A stretch of DNA of 64,000 nt from Bacillota bacterium (lineage in GTDB: Bacteria; Bacillota; Clostridia; Oscillospirales; Acutalibacteraceae), in assembly GCA_021769885.1 (NCBI GenBank), contig JAETSA010000002.1:186001-250000 (forward strand), written 5' to 3'. The position numbers and the translations under genes are program-made. Below, one piece after another: positions 17,801-35,449 of the stretch; position 1 is the first letter of the stretch; every line of letters begins with the position of its first letter. The notes beneath the pieces were generated by a model. It was not told the origin of the DNA and searched no databases. It was given only the letters and a program-made list of their open reading frames with translations.

Positions 17801-19879
17801 TTAGTCTTTCTTTGTACGTTCGGAAATGATTTTTTCCGCAATGGACTTCGGCACTTCCTTGTAGCCGTCGGGTTCCATAACGTACTGACCGCGACCCTGG
17901 CTCTTCGAACGCAGGTCTGTAGCGTAACCGAACATCTCAGACAGCGGCACGTGTGCATTAATCTGCTTTACGCCGGTTCTGTCTTCAAAGCCCTGAATTT
18001 CGCCGCGGCGGGAGTTCAAATCGCCGATAACGTCGCCCATATATTCTTCGGGCACGATAACAACGACTTTCATAATCGGTTCAAGAAGCACGGGGTCAGC
18101 TTTTCTTGCAGCATCCTTGAATGCCATAGAACCGGCAATCTTGAATGCCATTTCAGAGGAGTCGACCTCATGGTAAGAACCGTCATACAACGTAACCTTT
18201 ACGTCAACCATCGGATAGCCTGCAAGCACACCGGACTGCATCGCACCCTGGATACCTGCATCAACAGGCCCGATGTATTCCTTCGGAATCGCACCGCCGA
18301 CAATGCTGTTGACAAATTCGTAGCCCTGGTCAACATTCGGCTCAATGTTAATCTTAACATGACCGTACTGACCTTTACCACCCGACTGACGCGCATATTT
18401 CGTATCAGACGAAGAAGGCTTACGAATGGTTTCACGGTAAGCAACCTGAGGCTTACCGACATTTGCTTCCACCTTAAACTCACGAAGCAAACGGTCAACG
18501 ATAATCTCCAAATGGAGCTCGCCCATACCTGCAATGATGGTCTGACCGGTTTCTTCATCGGTGTAGCACTTGAAGGTCGGGTCTTCTTCAGCAAGCTTCT
18601 GAAGACCGATGCCCATCTTTTCCTGACCTGCCTTGGTTTTCGGCTCAATCGCAACACGGATAACGGGATCCGGGAAGTTCATGGACTCCAAGATAACAGG
18701 ATGCTTTTCATCACAGAGTGTGTCGCCGGTTGTGGTGTTTTTCAAACCAACCGCAGCAGCGATATCACCCGCATAGCAAACCTCCAAATCCTCTCTGTGG
18801 TTTGCATGCATCTGCAAAATACGACCCATACGCTCACGGTTATCCTTTACGGAGTTGTAAACGCTGGCGCCGGCTTCTACTGTACCCGAATACACGCGGA
18901 AGTAGCAGATTTTACCGACATAGGGGTCGGTCGCGATTTTAAACGCGAGTGCTGCGAACGGCTCGCTGTCGGAAGAGTGGCGCTCTTCCTCTTCGTCGGT
19001 ATCGGGGTTTATGCCCTTAATTGCCGGAACATCGGTCGGTGCGGGCATATAATCCACAATTGCATCCAAGAGCGGCTGAACACCCTTATTGCGGTAAGAA
19101 GTACCGCAGGTAATCGGCACCATGGTGTTGTCAATGGTGGATTTGCGAATTGTTCTTTTGATTTCCTCAACGGTGATTTCTTCGCCGTTGAAGTATTTCT
19201 CCATAAGTGCTTCATCCTGATCGGCGACATGCTCAATCAGCTTTTCGCGGTATTTCTCCGCAAGCTCCTTCATATCGTCGGGGATGGGTTCGCGGCGGAC
19301 ATCTTTACCGAGATCGTCATAGTAGATTTCGGCATCCATTTCAACAAGGTCCACGATACCCTTAAATGTGTCCTCAGAGCCGATAGGCAGCTGAATCGGA
19401 ACGGGGTTGCAGTGGAAACGCTCGTCAACCATATCCAAAACGCGATAGAAGTCCGCGCCCATAATGTCCATTTTGTTGACATAAATCATACGCGGAACAT
19501 GGTATTCGTCAGCCTGACGCCAAACGGTTTCAGACTGCGGTTCAACACCGCCCTTTGCGCACAAAACGGTTACGGAACCGTCCAAAACACGCAGGGAACG
19601 CTGTACTTCAACGGTAAAGTCAACGTGGCCGGGGGTGTCGATGATATTGATACGGTGCTCCTTCCAGAAACAGGTGGTCGCCGCAGAAGTGATGGTAATA
19701 CCTCTCTCCTGCTCCTGCGCCATCCAGTCCATGGTCGCATCGCCGTCGTGGGTTTCACCGATTTTATGGTTTACACCCGTGTAAAACAAAATACGCTCTG
19801 TAGTGGTCGTTTTACCGGCGTCGATGTGCGCCATAATACCAATATTTCTTGTTTTTTCAAGAGATACCTTTCTTGGCAT
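17801..19879 (-). CDS. fusA: Elongation factor G
   Basis: EF-G catalyses translocation and, with RRF, ribosome recycling. The 692-aa protein is of normal length, with G1 [12 protein letters not shown] near residue 17, G3 DTPGHVDF, G4 NKMD, then domain II, and domains IV-V carrying [10 protein letters not shown] and the RRGEIQG segment. It lies 15 bases after rpsG with GGAGG just before the ATG, in the standard str order. The long open frame on the opposite strand over this gene is only codon-bias shadow. Confidence 0.99.
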   Translation of the reverse strand: MPRKVSLEKTRNIGIMAHIDAGKTTTTERILFYTGVNHKIGETHDGDATMDWMAQEQERGITITSAATTCFWKEHRINIIDTPGHVDFTVEVQRSLRVLDGSVTVLCAKGGVEPQSETVWRQADEYHVPRMIYVNKMDIMGADFYRVLDMVDERFHCNPVPIQLPIGSEDTFKGIVDLVEMDAEIYYDDLGKDVRREPIPDDMKELAEKYREKLIEHVADQDEALMEKYFNGEEITVEEIKRTIRKSTIDNTMVPITCGTSYRNKGVQPLLDAIVDYMPAPTDVPAIKGINPDTDEEEERHSSDSEPFAALAFKIATDPYVGKICYFRVYSGTVEAGASVYNSVKDNRERMGRILQMHANHREDLEVCYAGDIAAAVGLKNTTTGDTLCDEKHPVILESMNFPDPVIRVAIEPKTKAGQEKMGIGLQKLAEEDPTFKCYTDEETGQTIIAGMGELHLEIIVDRLLREFKVEANVGKPQVAYRETIRKPSSSDTKYARQSGGKGQYGHVKINIEPNVDQGYEFVNSIVGGAIPKEYIGPVDAGIQGAMQSGVLAGYPMVDVKVTLYDGSYHEVDSSEMAFKIAGSMAFKDAARKADPVLLEPIMKVVVIVPEEYMGDVIGDLNSRRGEIQGFEDRTGVKQINAHVPLSEMFGYATDLRSKSQGRGQYVMEPDGYKEVPKSIAEKIISERTKKD

Positions 19880-19894
19880 AATATCCTCCGGTAA

Positions 19895-20428
<534 letters not shown>

Positions 20429-20523
20429 TCAATGCAAGAGGTCAAACTAAATATATAGTAAAACCCTGCATCGGTAAACCTCAGCAAGCAAGATTCTGTC
20501 GTTGATTGTAAGGCAAAGAAGCC

Positions 20524-20946
20524 TTATTTCTTTGCGCCTTTCGGACGCTTAGCACCGTATTTGGAACGGGCCTGCATTCTGCCGTTGACGCCCTGGGTGT
20601 CGAGTGTACCACGGATGATGTGGTAACGCACACCGGGAAGATCCTTAACACGGCCGCCGCGAATCAGAACAACGCTGTGTTCCTGAAGATTGTGACCCAC
20701 GCCCGGAATATAAGCGGATACTTCGATTCCGTTTGTGAGACGCACTCTCGCGAGCTTACGAAGTGCGGAGTTCGGTTTTTTCGGTGTGTCGGTCTTAACG
20801 ACGGTGCACACGCCTCTCTTCTGCGGAGAATTGTTATCTGTCATAACATTCTTCTTCGAGTTGAGACCTTTACCGAGAGCCGGAGCCTTCGATTTCTTTT
20901 CAAGTGTCTGTCTTCCGTTGCGAACAAGCTGATTAAATGTTGGCAA
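20524..20946 (-). CDS. rpsL: Ribosomal protein S12
   Basis: S12 (uS12) lies in the decoding centre of the 30S subunit. The 140-aa protein has the conserved [11 protein letters not shown] and [11 protein letters not shown] loops; the lysine that is often mutated in streptomycin resistance is wild type here. It is first in the str operon, with its own promoter 110-140 bases upstream. The L7Ae-like ybxF gene often found between rpoC and rpsL in Firmicutes is missing. Confidence 0.98.
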   Translation of the reverse strand: MPTFNQLVRNGRQTLEKKSKAPALGKGLNSKKNVMTDNNSPQKRGVCTVVKTDTPKKPNSALRKLARVRLTNGIEVSAYIPGVGHNLQEHSVVLIRGGRVKDLPGVRYHIIRGTLDTQGVNGRMQARSKYGAKRPKGAKK

Positions 20947-21055
20947 GTCTTTTTCCTCCTTTTTTATGATTTTGACGCGCTAAAGAACAGCATAACGTGT
21001 CAGCAAAGCAAACATCCTTTAGAAAAAGATGTTTGTTTTGCTCACACAAGCTAAG

Positions 21056-21085
21056 ATTTTAGCACTTAAAACCTTAGCTTGTCAA
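21056..21085 (-). promoter_or_regulatory. Promoter of the str operon with overlapping inverted repeat
   Basis: TTGACA (21080-21085), 18-base spacer, TAAAAT (21056-21061) on the minus strand. A perfect 10-base inverted repeat (21046-21055 with 21073-21082) spans it, and a second hairpin (21006-21016 with 21028-21038) lies in the leader. Neither hairpin has a T run, so they are not terminators and rpoC transcripts may read through. Confidence 0.65.
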
Positions 21086-21103
21086 GTGTTTTTGTAAAAA
21101 AAC

Positions 21104-24682
<3,579 letters not shown>

Positions 24683-24731
24683 CTATCAAATACCTTCTTC
24701 CTTAAAAACGAATCTTGGATTTTCGGAGGGA

Positions 24732-27700
24732 TCAAAATTCATCGTCGATCATAGCATCGATGTCGTCGAAATCTGCGTCTTCCTCTTCATCACTGAGATA
24801 TTCGTTAAAAGCATCCTCACCCAATGCGCTTTCTGCATCCGCATCGGTAACGAAACCGTCGTCCAGCGTTGCATCGTTTACAACCTCAGCCGCCACATCC
24901 GACTCGCTGAGTGCCACGCCTGCCTCGTTCGCCTCATCATCGAAGGTTTGACGAAGGTCGATTTCTTCGCCGTCCTTATCAAGCACTTTGATATCCAATG
25001 CGAGGGACTGCAATTCCTTAATCAAAACCTTAAAGGATTCGGGCACGCCGGGCTTCGGTACGTTCAGACCCTTTACGATGGATTCGTAGGTCTTGACACG
25101 GCCGACGATATCGTCCGATTTGATTGTCAAAATCTCCTGCAAGGTGTAAGCCGCGCCGTAAGCTTCCAGTGCCCAAACTTCCATTTCACCGAAACGCTGA
25201 CCGCCGAACTGGGCTTTACCGCCCAAAGGCTGCTGCGTAACAAGGGAGTACGGACCTGTGCTTCTCGCGTGAATCTTATCGTCAACCAAGTGGTGGAGCT
25301 TTAAGAAGTACATAACGCCGACGGTGATGGGGTTGTCGAATTTCAGACCCGTTCTGCCGTCTGTCAAAATGGATTTGCCGTCCTCACGGTAGCCTGCTTC
25401 GCGCAGAGCGTCACGGATATCGGACTCGTGTGCGCCGTCAAACACAGGCGTTGCAATCTTTTGCCCGAGCTTTCTGTAAGCGAAGCCGAGATGCACTTCC
25501 AAAACCTGTCCGATATTCATACGGGACGGAACGCCCAAGGGATTCAATACGATGTCCAGCGGTGTACCGTCGTCTAAGAACGGCATATCCTCCTGCGGCA
25601 AAATACGGGAAACAACGCCCTTATTGCCGTGGCGACCCGCCATTTTATCGCCGACAGAAATCTTACGTTTCTGCGCGATGTAGCAGCGGACAACCTTGTT
25701 GACACCGGGGCTCAGTTCATCGCTGTTTTCGCGTGTAAACACTTCCACATCCACAACGATGCCGTATTCGCCGTGCGGCACACGCAGAGAAGTGTCGCGC
25801 ACCTCGCGTGCTTTCTCGCCGAAGATGGCGCGGAGCAAGCGTTCCTCTGCCGTCAGTTCGGTTTCGCCCTTCGGCGTGACCTTACCGACTAAGATATCGC
25901 CCGAATGTACTTCCGCACCGACGCGGATGATACCGTTTTCATCGAGGTTTGCAAGTGCGTCCTCACCGACGTTCGGAATATCACGGGTGATTTCTTCGGG
26001 GCCTAACTTGGTATCTCTGGACTCTAACTCGTACTCCTCGATATGCACCGAGGTATAGACATCGTCACGTACCAATTTTTCATTAATCAGAACCGCGTCC
26101 TCGTAGTTATAGCCTTCCCAGGTCATAAAGCCGATGAGCGCGTTTTTTCCGAGCGAAATTTCACCGTTTAAGGTTGCGGGGCCGTCTGCGATGACCTCGC
26201 CCTGCTCGACTGTCTGCCCTTCGGCGACAATCGGACGCTGGTTAATGCAAGTTCCCTGGTTGGAACGCATAAACTTAATTAAGTCATAATGGTCAACTGT
26301 GCCGTCCGCACGTGTGATTTCAATCACATCTGCGCTGACCTTGGTGACCGTACCGGATTTTCTCGCGAGTACGACCGTGCCCGAGTCCACAGCGGCTTTG
26401 TATTCCATACCCGTACCAACAATCGGGGATTCGGTTTTCAGAAGCGGAACAGCCTGCTTCTGCATGTTTGAACCCATCAAGGCACGGTTCGCGTCGTCGT
26501 TTTCAAGGAACGGAATCATCGCGGTCGCAACGGAAACCATCATACGCGGAGAAACGTCCATATAGTCCGCTTCGCTCGCTTCGACTTCCATAAACTCGTC
26601 GCGGTAACGTACGGTAACCTTTTTGCTGAGGAAGCGTCCGTCTTCGTCGAGCGGCTCATTTGCCTGCGCGACCTTGTAGTTATCTTCCACATCTGCGGTC
26701 ATATAGGTAACTTCATCCGTCACTCTGCCGGTTTCCTTATCGATACGGCGGAACGGCGCTTCGATGAAGCCGTATTTGTTGATTTTTGCAAAGGTTGCAA
26801 GGTAAGAAATCAAACCGATGTTCGGACCTTCCGGGGTTTCAATCGGGCACATACGACCGTAGTGGCTGTAGTGTACGTCACGAACCTCGAATCCGGCGCG
26901 GTCACGGGAAAGACCGCCGGGGCCGAGTGCGGAAAGACGGCGTTTGTGCGTCAATTCCGACAGGGGGTTGGTTTGATCCATAAACTGAGACAGCGGAGAA
27001 GAACCGAAGAACTCCTTGATTGCCGCCATCACGGGACGGATGTTGATAAGTGCTGCGGGCGTGACCTTATCGGGCTCCTGTGCCTGCAGAGTCATACGCT
27101 CCTTGACCACACGTTCCATACGGGAGAAGCCGATGCGGAACTGATTCTGTAAGAGTTCGCCGACCGAACGGATACGGCGGTTGCCGAGATGGTCGATATC
27201 ATCGGTGGTGCCCACACCGTGGCCGATGCAGTTGAGATAGTTGATGGTTGCGAAGATATCGTCAATCGTAATATGCTTCGGAATCAAATCGTCGCAACGT
27301 GCCGCGAGCTCTTCCAAAAGGGCATTCTTATCGTCGCCGCATTTGTCGAGCACTTCGCGCAGTACCTCAAAGCGAACCTTTTCGTTGATGCCGACTTCCT
27401 CAAGCTCTTCGACGGTGAGCATCGGGACGTATTCGCCGATATCCACCATACCGTTGGAGAACACCTTGACCTCATCGCCCTCATTGTCGATGATGGCAAC
27501 ATTGACGCCCTCCTGCTCAATGCGGTAAGCGAGCTCTGCGGAAATGAAGTCGCCCTCATCCGCAAGGATTTCGCCGGTCAGATTGCTGATAATCGGCTCT
27601 TTCGCCTTGAAGCCCGCAATTCTGCCCGAAATGCCAAGCTTTTTATTGTATTTGTAACGACCCACGCGCGATAAATCGTAGCGGTGCGGGTCAAAGAACA

Positions 27701-28475
27701 AGCCGTCCAGATGTGCCTGTGCGGTTTCGAGTGTCGGCGGTTCACCGGGGCGCAGTTTTTTGTAGACCTCAATGAGCGCCTGCTCGGTGTTGATGGTCGT
27801 ATCCTTTTCCAAGGTTGCCTTAATGCGCTCATCATAACCGAAAAACTCTAAAATCTCCTGATTCGTGCTTAAGCCCAAAGCGCGGATAAAGGTCGTAATG
27901 AAAATCTTGCGGTTTTTATCGATGCGCACATAGAACAAATCGTTCTGATCGGTTTCATACTCCAGCCACGCGCCGCGGTTCGGAATGACCGTCGCGGTAT
28001 ACAGCTCTTTACCGGTCTTGTCATGCGACATACCGTAATAGACGCTCGGGGAACGCACCAGCTGTGAAATGATGACGCGCTCTGCGCCGTTGATGACAAA
28101 CGTACCGCTGTCCGTCATCAGCGGGAAATCGCCCATATAGACTTCGTTTTCTTTGATTTCGCCCGTTTCCTTATTAAGAAGGCGCGCGGTTACGCGCAAA
28201 GGCGCCGCATACGTTGTGTCGCGCTCCTTGCACTCTTTGACCGTGTATTTCGGGGTGTCATCCATCCTGTACCCGACAAAGCTTAAAACAAGATTGCCGG
28301 AATAGTCCGTAATGTCTGCGACATCGCGGAATACCTCTTTCAGACCCTCTTCCAAAAACCATCGGTAAGAATTCTTCTGCACTTCAATGAGGTTGGGCAT
28401 CTGCATAATCTCATTGATTTTCGAGAAGCTCATACGGGTGTTTCTTCCGAGTTTGACAGGTTTGACATTCACCAT
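24732..28475 (-). CDS. rpoB: RNA polymerase beta subunit
   Basis: The 1247-aa protein opens with [20 protein letters not shown], the usual start; an in-frame GTG at 28487 would add four residues and overlap the GGAG site. The rifampicin region reads [20 protein letters not shown], with no classic resistance change (the proline in place of the E. coli Gln510 is probably lineage normal). The C-terminus has an acidic tail. Unlike the usual rplJ-rplL-rpoB arrangement, rpoB is first in its transcript here, with its own promoter and a leader of about 165 bases. Confidence 0.99.
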   Translation of the reverse strand: MVNVKPVKLGRNTRMSFSKINEIMQMPNLIEVQKNSYRWFLEEGLKEVFRDVADITDYSGNLVLSFVGYRMDDTPKYTVKECKERDTTYAAPLRVTARLLNKETGEIKENEVYMGDFPLMTDSGTFVINGAERVIISQLVRSPSVYYGMSHDKTGKELYTATVIPNRGAWLEYETDQNDLFYVRIDKNRKIFITTFIRALGLSTNQEILEFFGYDERIKATLEKDTTINTEQALIEVYKKLRPGEPPTLETAQAHLDGLFFDPHRYDLSRVGRYKYNKKLGISGRIAGFKAKEPIISNLTGEILADEGDFISAELAYRIEQEGVNVAIIDNEGDEVKVFSNGMVDIGEYVPMLTVEELEEVGINEKVRFEVLREVLDKCGDDKNALLEELAARCDDLIPKHITIDDIFATINYLNCIGHGVGTTDDIDHLGNRRIRSVGELLQNQFRIGFSRMERVVKERMTLQAQEPDKVTPAALINIRPVMAAIKEFFGSSPLSQFMDQTNPLSELTHKRRLSALGPGGLSRDRAGFEVRDVHYSHYGRMCPIETPEGPNIGLISYLATFAKINKYGFIEAPFRRIDKETGRVTDEVTYMTADVEDNYKVAQANEPLDEDGRFLSKKVTVRYRDEFMEVEASEADYMDVSPRMMVSVATAMIPFLENDDANRALMGSNMQKQAVPLLKTESPIVGTGMEYKAAVDSGTVVLARKSGTVTKVSADVIEITRADGTVDHYDLIKFMRSNQGTCINQRPIVAEGQTVEQGEVIADGPATLNGEISLGKNALIGFMTWEGYNYEDAVLINEKLVRDDVYTSVHIEEYELESRDTKLGPEEITRDIPNVGEDALANLDENGIIRVGAEVHSGDILVGKVTPKGETELTAEERLLRAIFGEKAREVRDTSLRVPHGEYGIVVDVEVFTRENSDELSPGVNKVVRCYIAQKRKISVGDKMAGRHGNKGVVSRILPQEDMPFLDDGTPLDIVLNPLGVPSRMNIGQVLEVHLGFAYRKLGQKIATPVFDGAHESDIRDALREAGYREDGKSILTDGRTGLKFDNPITVGVMYFLKLHHLVDDKIHARSTGPYSLVTQQPLGGKAQFGGQRFGEMEVWALEAYGAAYTLQEILTIKSDDIVGRVKTYESIVKGLNVPKPGVPESFKVLIKELQSLALDIKVLDKDGEEIDLRQTFDDEANEAGVALSESDVAAEVVNDATLDDGFVTDADAESALGEDAFNEYLSDEEEDADFDDIDAMIDDEF

Positions 28476-28648
28476 AGGGCTTATCACTCTCCGTTCGTAT
28501 ATTTGTTCAACAAAGTTCCCGCAAAGGAACTTGGAGATTCTTGTAGAAATCGTGTGCCGAATGCTTGCTTTTCGGTATTTTTTGTGCTAAACTACCTATG
28601 TTTCAAAATGGGCAGAGATACAGCACACCATTCTAATAGCAGTTTAAT

Positions 28649-28677
28649 ATTCTACACCTGTAGAGTCCATATGTCAA
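28649..28677 (-). promoter_or_regulatory. Promoter of rpoBC
   Basis: TTGACA (28672-28677), 17-base spacer, TAGAAT (28649-28654) on the minus strand. In the leader, arms AAGTTCC and GGAACTT (around 28510-28532) can form a hairpin near the ribosome site. The rest of 28476-28760 is T-rich and holds nothing else I can support. Confidence 0.75.
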
Positions 28678-28760
28678 GGATTTTTTTGGCTGTATTCGGA
28701 TTTTTTTCGGGTTTTTTTCGGGTGTTTATTATTATAAATAGTATGGGAAGATGGCAAGAT

Positions 28761-29963
28761 ATGGAAAACTTACAAGCACTCACCGAGCGGCTGCACGCCC
28801 TGGTACTGTTTCGGGCATTGCAAAAAGACCCCGTGATTGACGCATTCTTGCAGCTCGGTGAACAGGAGGAAAAAAGTAAAACGGCGCAAATTTCTAATGC
28901 GGCGGCTTTTCTGCACGCACTGTTTCAGGAAACAGATAATCTGACCGATTATGTGATTCGGCTGGTTTCTACGGATGAAAACGCTTATCTTGTGCGTGCC
29001 GCATCGAATCGGCTGACAAAAAGCTATGAAAACGCTTTAGATACGGAACTTACCACCCTACAGGCACTCTGCGACTTCACATTCGACGATTTGCGGGCGG
29101 CTTTGGATTTTACGCTTCCCCTGCCCCCCTATGAAACGCACCCCTGTGATTTAAAAGCGATTTACGGAGAAATCTTAAAAAATCTTTCGAAAACGGGCTA
29201 CGGCATTTTTGCGCGGTATCATATGTTCTGCGTAAAAGACGGCGTGATGCTCCCCGTTAAGCACCCGGACAGCCAGCGGCTGTCGGAATTTTCGGGATAC
29301 GCACGCGAGCGCAGCTTGGTGATAGCCAATACGAAGGCTCTGCTTGCGGGTGACCCGTGCAACAACGTTTTGCTTTACGGCGATGCAGGCTCGGGCAAAA
29401 GCAGTACCGTAAAAGCCATTGCCAATGAATTTAAGAGCGAGGGCTTACGGCTGATTGAAGTCAAAAAGAACGAGCTGTTCCATTTGCCCGATATTATGGA
29501 CGCGCTGTCCGAAAATCCGCTGAAATTCATTATCTTTATTGACGATTTAAGCTTTGCGGCGGATGACAGTGATTTCGGTGCACTCAAGGCGATTTTAGAG
29601 GGCAGTGTTTCGGGCAGAAGCCGCAATATTGCCATTTATGCCACCTCGAACCGCCGCCATTTGGTCAAAGAGAATTTCTCGGATCGCGCAGGCGATGACT
29701 TACACAGACAGGATACCATTCAGGAATTGACCAGCCTTTCTGCGCGCTTCGGTTTGAAAGTCACCTTTTCGCGTCCCGAAAAGAAGCTGTATGAGCAAAT
29801 TGTATTGCAGTTGGCAAACCAGTACGGTGTAGAGATGCCCCCGGAGGAATTGTATATCCAAGCGGAGGCGCACGCCCTTCGCAACGGCGGCAGAAGTCCC
29901 CGAACCGCAAAACAGTTTATTGAATACCTCGCTTATTGTAAAAAAGATACAACGCAACCGTAA
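28761..29963 (+). CDS. DUF815-family AAA+ ATPase
   Basis: DUF815 proteins are AAA+ ATPases of unknown role common in Clostridia. The 400-aa product has a helical N-half, then Walker A GDAGSGKSS, Walker B FIIFIDDLSF, a sensor-1 region AIYATSNRRHL and a C-terminal lid with GGRSPRTAKQFIEYL. The frame is open upstream to 28503, but that part (phenylalanine-rich, over a T-rich promoter-like stretch) looks non-coding; ATG 28743 is an alternative start. It is divergent from rpoB. No terminator is obvious before the GH2 promoter. Confidence 0.87.
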   Translation: MENLQALTERLHALVLFRALQKDPVIDAFLQLGEQEEKSKTAQISNAAAFLHALFQETDNLTDYVIRLVSTDENAYLVRAASNRLTKSYENALDTELTTLQALCDFTFDDLRAALDFTLPLPPYETHPCDLKAIYGEILKNLSKTGYGIFARYHMFCVKDGVMLPVKHPDSQRLSEFSGYARERSLVIANTKALLAGDPCNNVLLYGDAGSGKSSTVKAIANEFKSEGLRLIEVKKNELFHLPDIMDALSENPLKFIIFIDDLSFAADDSDFGALKAILEGSVSGRSRNIAIYATSNRRHLVKENFSDRAGDDLHRQDTIQELTSLSARFGLKVTFSRPEKKLYEQIVLQLANQYGVEMPPEELYIQAEAHALRNGGRSPRTAKQFIEYLAYCKKDTTQP

Positions 29964-29989
29964 GTTTCTGCGGTGTAAATCAAAGTTGG

Positions 29990-33278
<3,289 letters not shown>

Positions 33279-33337
33279 AACGCGTCGGTATATAAATACA
33301 GATAAAACCAGGAACATCCCCGCGAGATAAAAACAGA

Positions 33338-33378
33338 AACACCCCGTGCACATTCCGAAAAGATGTGCACGGGGTGTT
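33338..33378. terminator. Strong hairpin after the GH2 gene
   Basis: Perfect 16-pair stem (33338-33353 with 33363-33378). The T run after it is weak (GTTTA), so it may be an end-protecting hairpin as much as a terminator. Confidence 0.65.
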
Positions 33379-33414
33379 GTTTATGCTAAATCGCCCCTAT
33401 CCCCTACAAGGTTC

Positions 33415-34075
33415 ACATCCATCCTGTCATTCTGAGCGGAGCGAAGAATCGCACGCAGAACGAAGTGAATTTGGTGCACGCGTAGGGGTCGGCGTCCTCG
33501 ACGACCCGAAAAATTCGCAGAATGTAAATTTAATAGTCCACCTTTGTGTCGTTCCGCAAATTTCATCAGACTTCGGCGAGCGCGCAATACACGCCCCTAC
33601 GGGCTGCGTGTTATTTTACCACGCATCGTAGGGACGCCCTTGTGGCTGTCTGTTTTTCATAGCACAATGTGCATTGGATGCACGCGTAGGGACGGACATC
33701 CTTGTCCGTCCGCGGGCGGGTGCAGAGATGCACGCCCCTACGGGATTTTTGTCATTCTGAGCGCAGCGAAGAATCTCACACAGCACAACGTAAATTAGAT
33801 TCACGCGTAGGGACGGACGAAGATTTCCCTGTCAGGGAAAATGTCGCGAAGCGACAAAAGGGTAATGGCGTAGCCGTAACCCGTCCGTCCGCGGGCGATT
33901 CGTGAATCGCCCCTACAGGGTTGTGCATCACCGTTAGATTTCTGCAGAAATTTGACCGTACTCGGGCGGGCGTGGAAACCCGCCCCTACGGGTTTGTGTT
34001 TCGACGTTTGGTTGTTCTGATTTTTCACTTGCTCGGGCGCTTCGTGAAGCGCCCCTACGGGGTTCTGCGAAACAC
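33415..34075. repeat. Modular hairpin repeat region C, with two CATTCTGAGCG repeats and nested cassette 1
   Basis: Non-coding gap between the convergent GH2 and ABC permease genes. It holds two copies of the GTCATTCTGAGCG-AGCGAAGAATC repeat (33426 and 33751), units such as GGGCGATTCGTGAATCGCCC (33894), GGGCGTGGAAACCCGCCC (33966) and GGGCGCTTCGTGAAGCGCCC (34035), and cassette 1 at 33820-33880 enclosed by host arms GGACGGACG (33811-33819) and CGTCCGTCC (33882-33890). Confidence 0.8.
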
Positions 34076-34111
34076 AAAAAAGCAATCCGAAGCGAACAGG
34101 CTTGGATTGCT
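34076..34111 (-). terminator. Terminator of the HlyD/MacB-like operon
   Basis: Stem arms 34081-34088 and 34104-34111 with a T run on the minus strand. The plus strand also has a T run, so it may serve both directions. Confidence 0.8.
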
Positions 34112-34195
34112 TTTTTTGGATTGCTTTTTATTGTAATTATTTCGGATGTTTCGTTAGTTCTTCCGGGTGTTCCATTCGTTGTTTTGGCTGTTCCG

Positions 34196-35437
34196 TTAAT
34201 CTCTTCGCAGGGCTTCAATGGGGGGCATTTTGGCGGCTCTGCGGGCGGGGTATACGCCGAACACAACGCCGATTGCCGTTGAGAAGCCGACAGCAATCGC
34301 AACAGTAGTCGGTTTTACCTCTAAGGGAATATTCATAATATGCGACACGACTGCCGCGCCGAATACACCGATTAACAGACCAATCAAACCGCCGATTAAG
34401 CAGAGAATGATGGATTCAGTTAAGAACTGGAACAAAATGGTTGAGGTTTTTGCGCCGAGAGCTTTTCGAATACCGATTTCACGTGTGCGCTCGGTAATCG
34501 ACACAAGCATAATGTTCATCACGCCGATGCCGCCGACGACCAACGAAATGGCACTGACTGCCGCAATAAAGATCGTAAATATATTGATTACGGTATCGAG
34601 CAAATCGATATACGTTGCCATATTGGTAACCACATAGCAATCACGGTCACCGTTGTTGTGCCGCGCACGCAAACGGTTGAGTGCCGCACTGCCTGCCCCG
34701 TCTAAATCATTCTCGTCATTTGCCATAATGTAAATCGTATCAAAGCTGTCCAGAGAACCCATTACCTGGGAGGAAAGCGTAGAGGGCACCATCAGCATAC
34801 CGCCGGACATCTGCGCCCCGCCCATTGCCTGCATCGTATCCATCATCTCTTCGGAATCCATACCGAAAGAACCTGCAAGGTCAGTCACGCCGATAATCTT
34901 GATACGTGTAACCACATCATTATACGTAAAATTCACATATTGACCGACGACGTTGGCTTTGCCGAACAGTTGGCGCGCACTGGTTGCGTCAATCACGCCG
35001 ACAGGTCTGCCTGCGGTATACTCCGCCTCGTTAAAAAAGCGTCCGTACACGCAGTCACCGCTGGTTACAAACCGTAAGTCCGTATTGCCGCCGATGAGAA
35101 TGCCGATTGCACCTTTGTCCTCCACATTTAAAGCACCCATCGTCATCACATAGGGCGATACGTGCTCCACGGTATCGAGTGCCTTAATTGCCTCAATATC
35201 CTCCATGGTAATGTAATCGGACGGCTGTGCTTTATTGGAATCCACCATAATGTTAATCGCACTGTTGCCCATATCGCGAATCATACCGATAATGTAATCG
35301 CGGCTGCCGTTGCCGACGGTAATGATGGCAATGACCGAGGCGACACCAATGATAATGCCGAGCATTGTCAACAGCGAGCGCATTAAATTGGTTCGGATGC
35401 TGAAAATGGCTATGCGTATGTTTTCACGAATATCCAA
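34196..35437 (-). CDS. MacB-like ABC transporter permease (FtsX domain)
   Basis: MacB/YknZ-type permeases do not form a channel but move a periplasmic or extracytoplasmic domain by mechanotransmission. The 413-aa protein has one N-terminal membrane segment (about 20-42), a long outside MacB_PCD domain (about 45-275) and three C-terminal segments with the FtsX block IGVMNIMLVSITERTREIGI and the ending ARRAAKMPPIEALRRD. It lies 12 bases after the HlyD-like gene, as in the yknXYZ arrangement. The ATP-binding subunit normally encoded between them is absent from this window, so it must borrow one from elsewhere or be inactive. Confidence 0.9.
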   Translation of the reverse strand: MDIRENIRIAIFSIRTNLMRSLLTMLGIIIGVASVIAIITVGNGSRDYIIGMIRDMGNSAINIMVDSNKAQPSDYITMEDIEAIKALDTVEHVSPYVMTMGALNVEDKGAIGILIGGNTDLRFVTSGDCVYGRFFNEAEYTAGRPVGVIDATSARQLFGKANVVGQYVNFTYNDVVTRIKIIGVTDLAGSFGMDSEEMMDTMQAMGGAQMSGGMLMVPSTLSSQVMGSLDSFDTIYIMANDENDLDGAGSAALNRLRARHNNGDRDCYVVTNMATYIDLLDTVINIFTIFIAAVSAISLVVGGIGVMNIMLVSITERTREIGIRKALGAKTSTILFQFLTESIILCLIGGLIGLLIGVFGAAVVSHIMNIPLEVKPTTVAIAVGFSTAIGVVFGVYPARRAAKMPPIEALRRD

Positions 35438-35449
35438 TCTGCCACCGCC

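Noticed and set aside
17747-19894. A 715-codon open frame on the plus strand opposite fusA
   Set aside because: It mirrors a highly expressed gene with strong codon bias, has no ribosome site and no protein-like composition. The long antisense frames over rpoB, rpoC and tuf are the same artefact.
26950-27030. Rifampicin resistance in rpoB
   Set aside because: The only difference seen in the cluster is proline in place of Gln510 (E. coli numbering), probably normal for the lineage; the usual resistance positions are wild type.
28503-28760. An 86-residue N-terminal extension of the DUF815 ATPase
   Set aside because: It overlaps the rpoB promoter and a T-rich stretch and is unlike the family; the start near 28761 is preferred.
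33415-34075. CRISPR array in a repeat region
   Set aside because: Repeat units are irregular in length and spacing, spacers are not unique sequences between identical repeats, and no cas gene is present.
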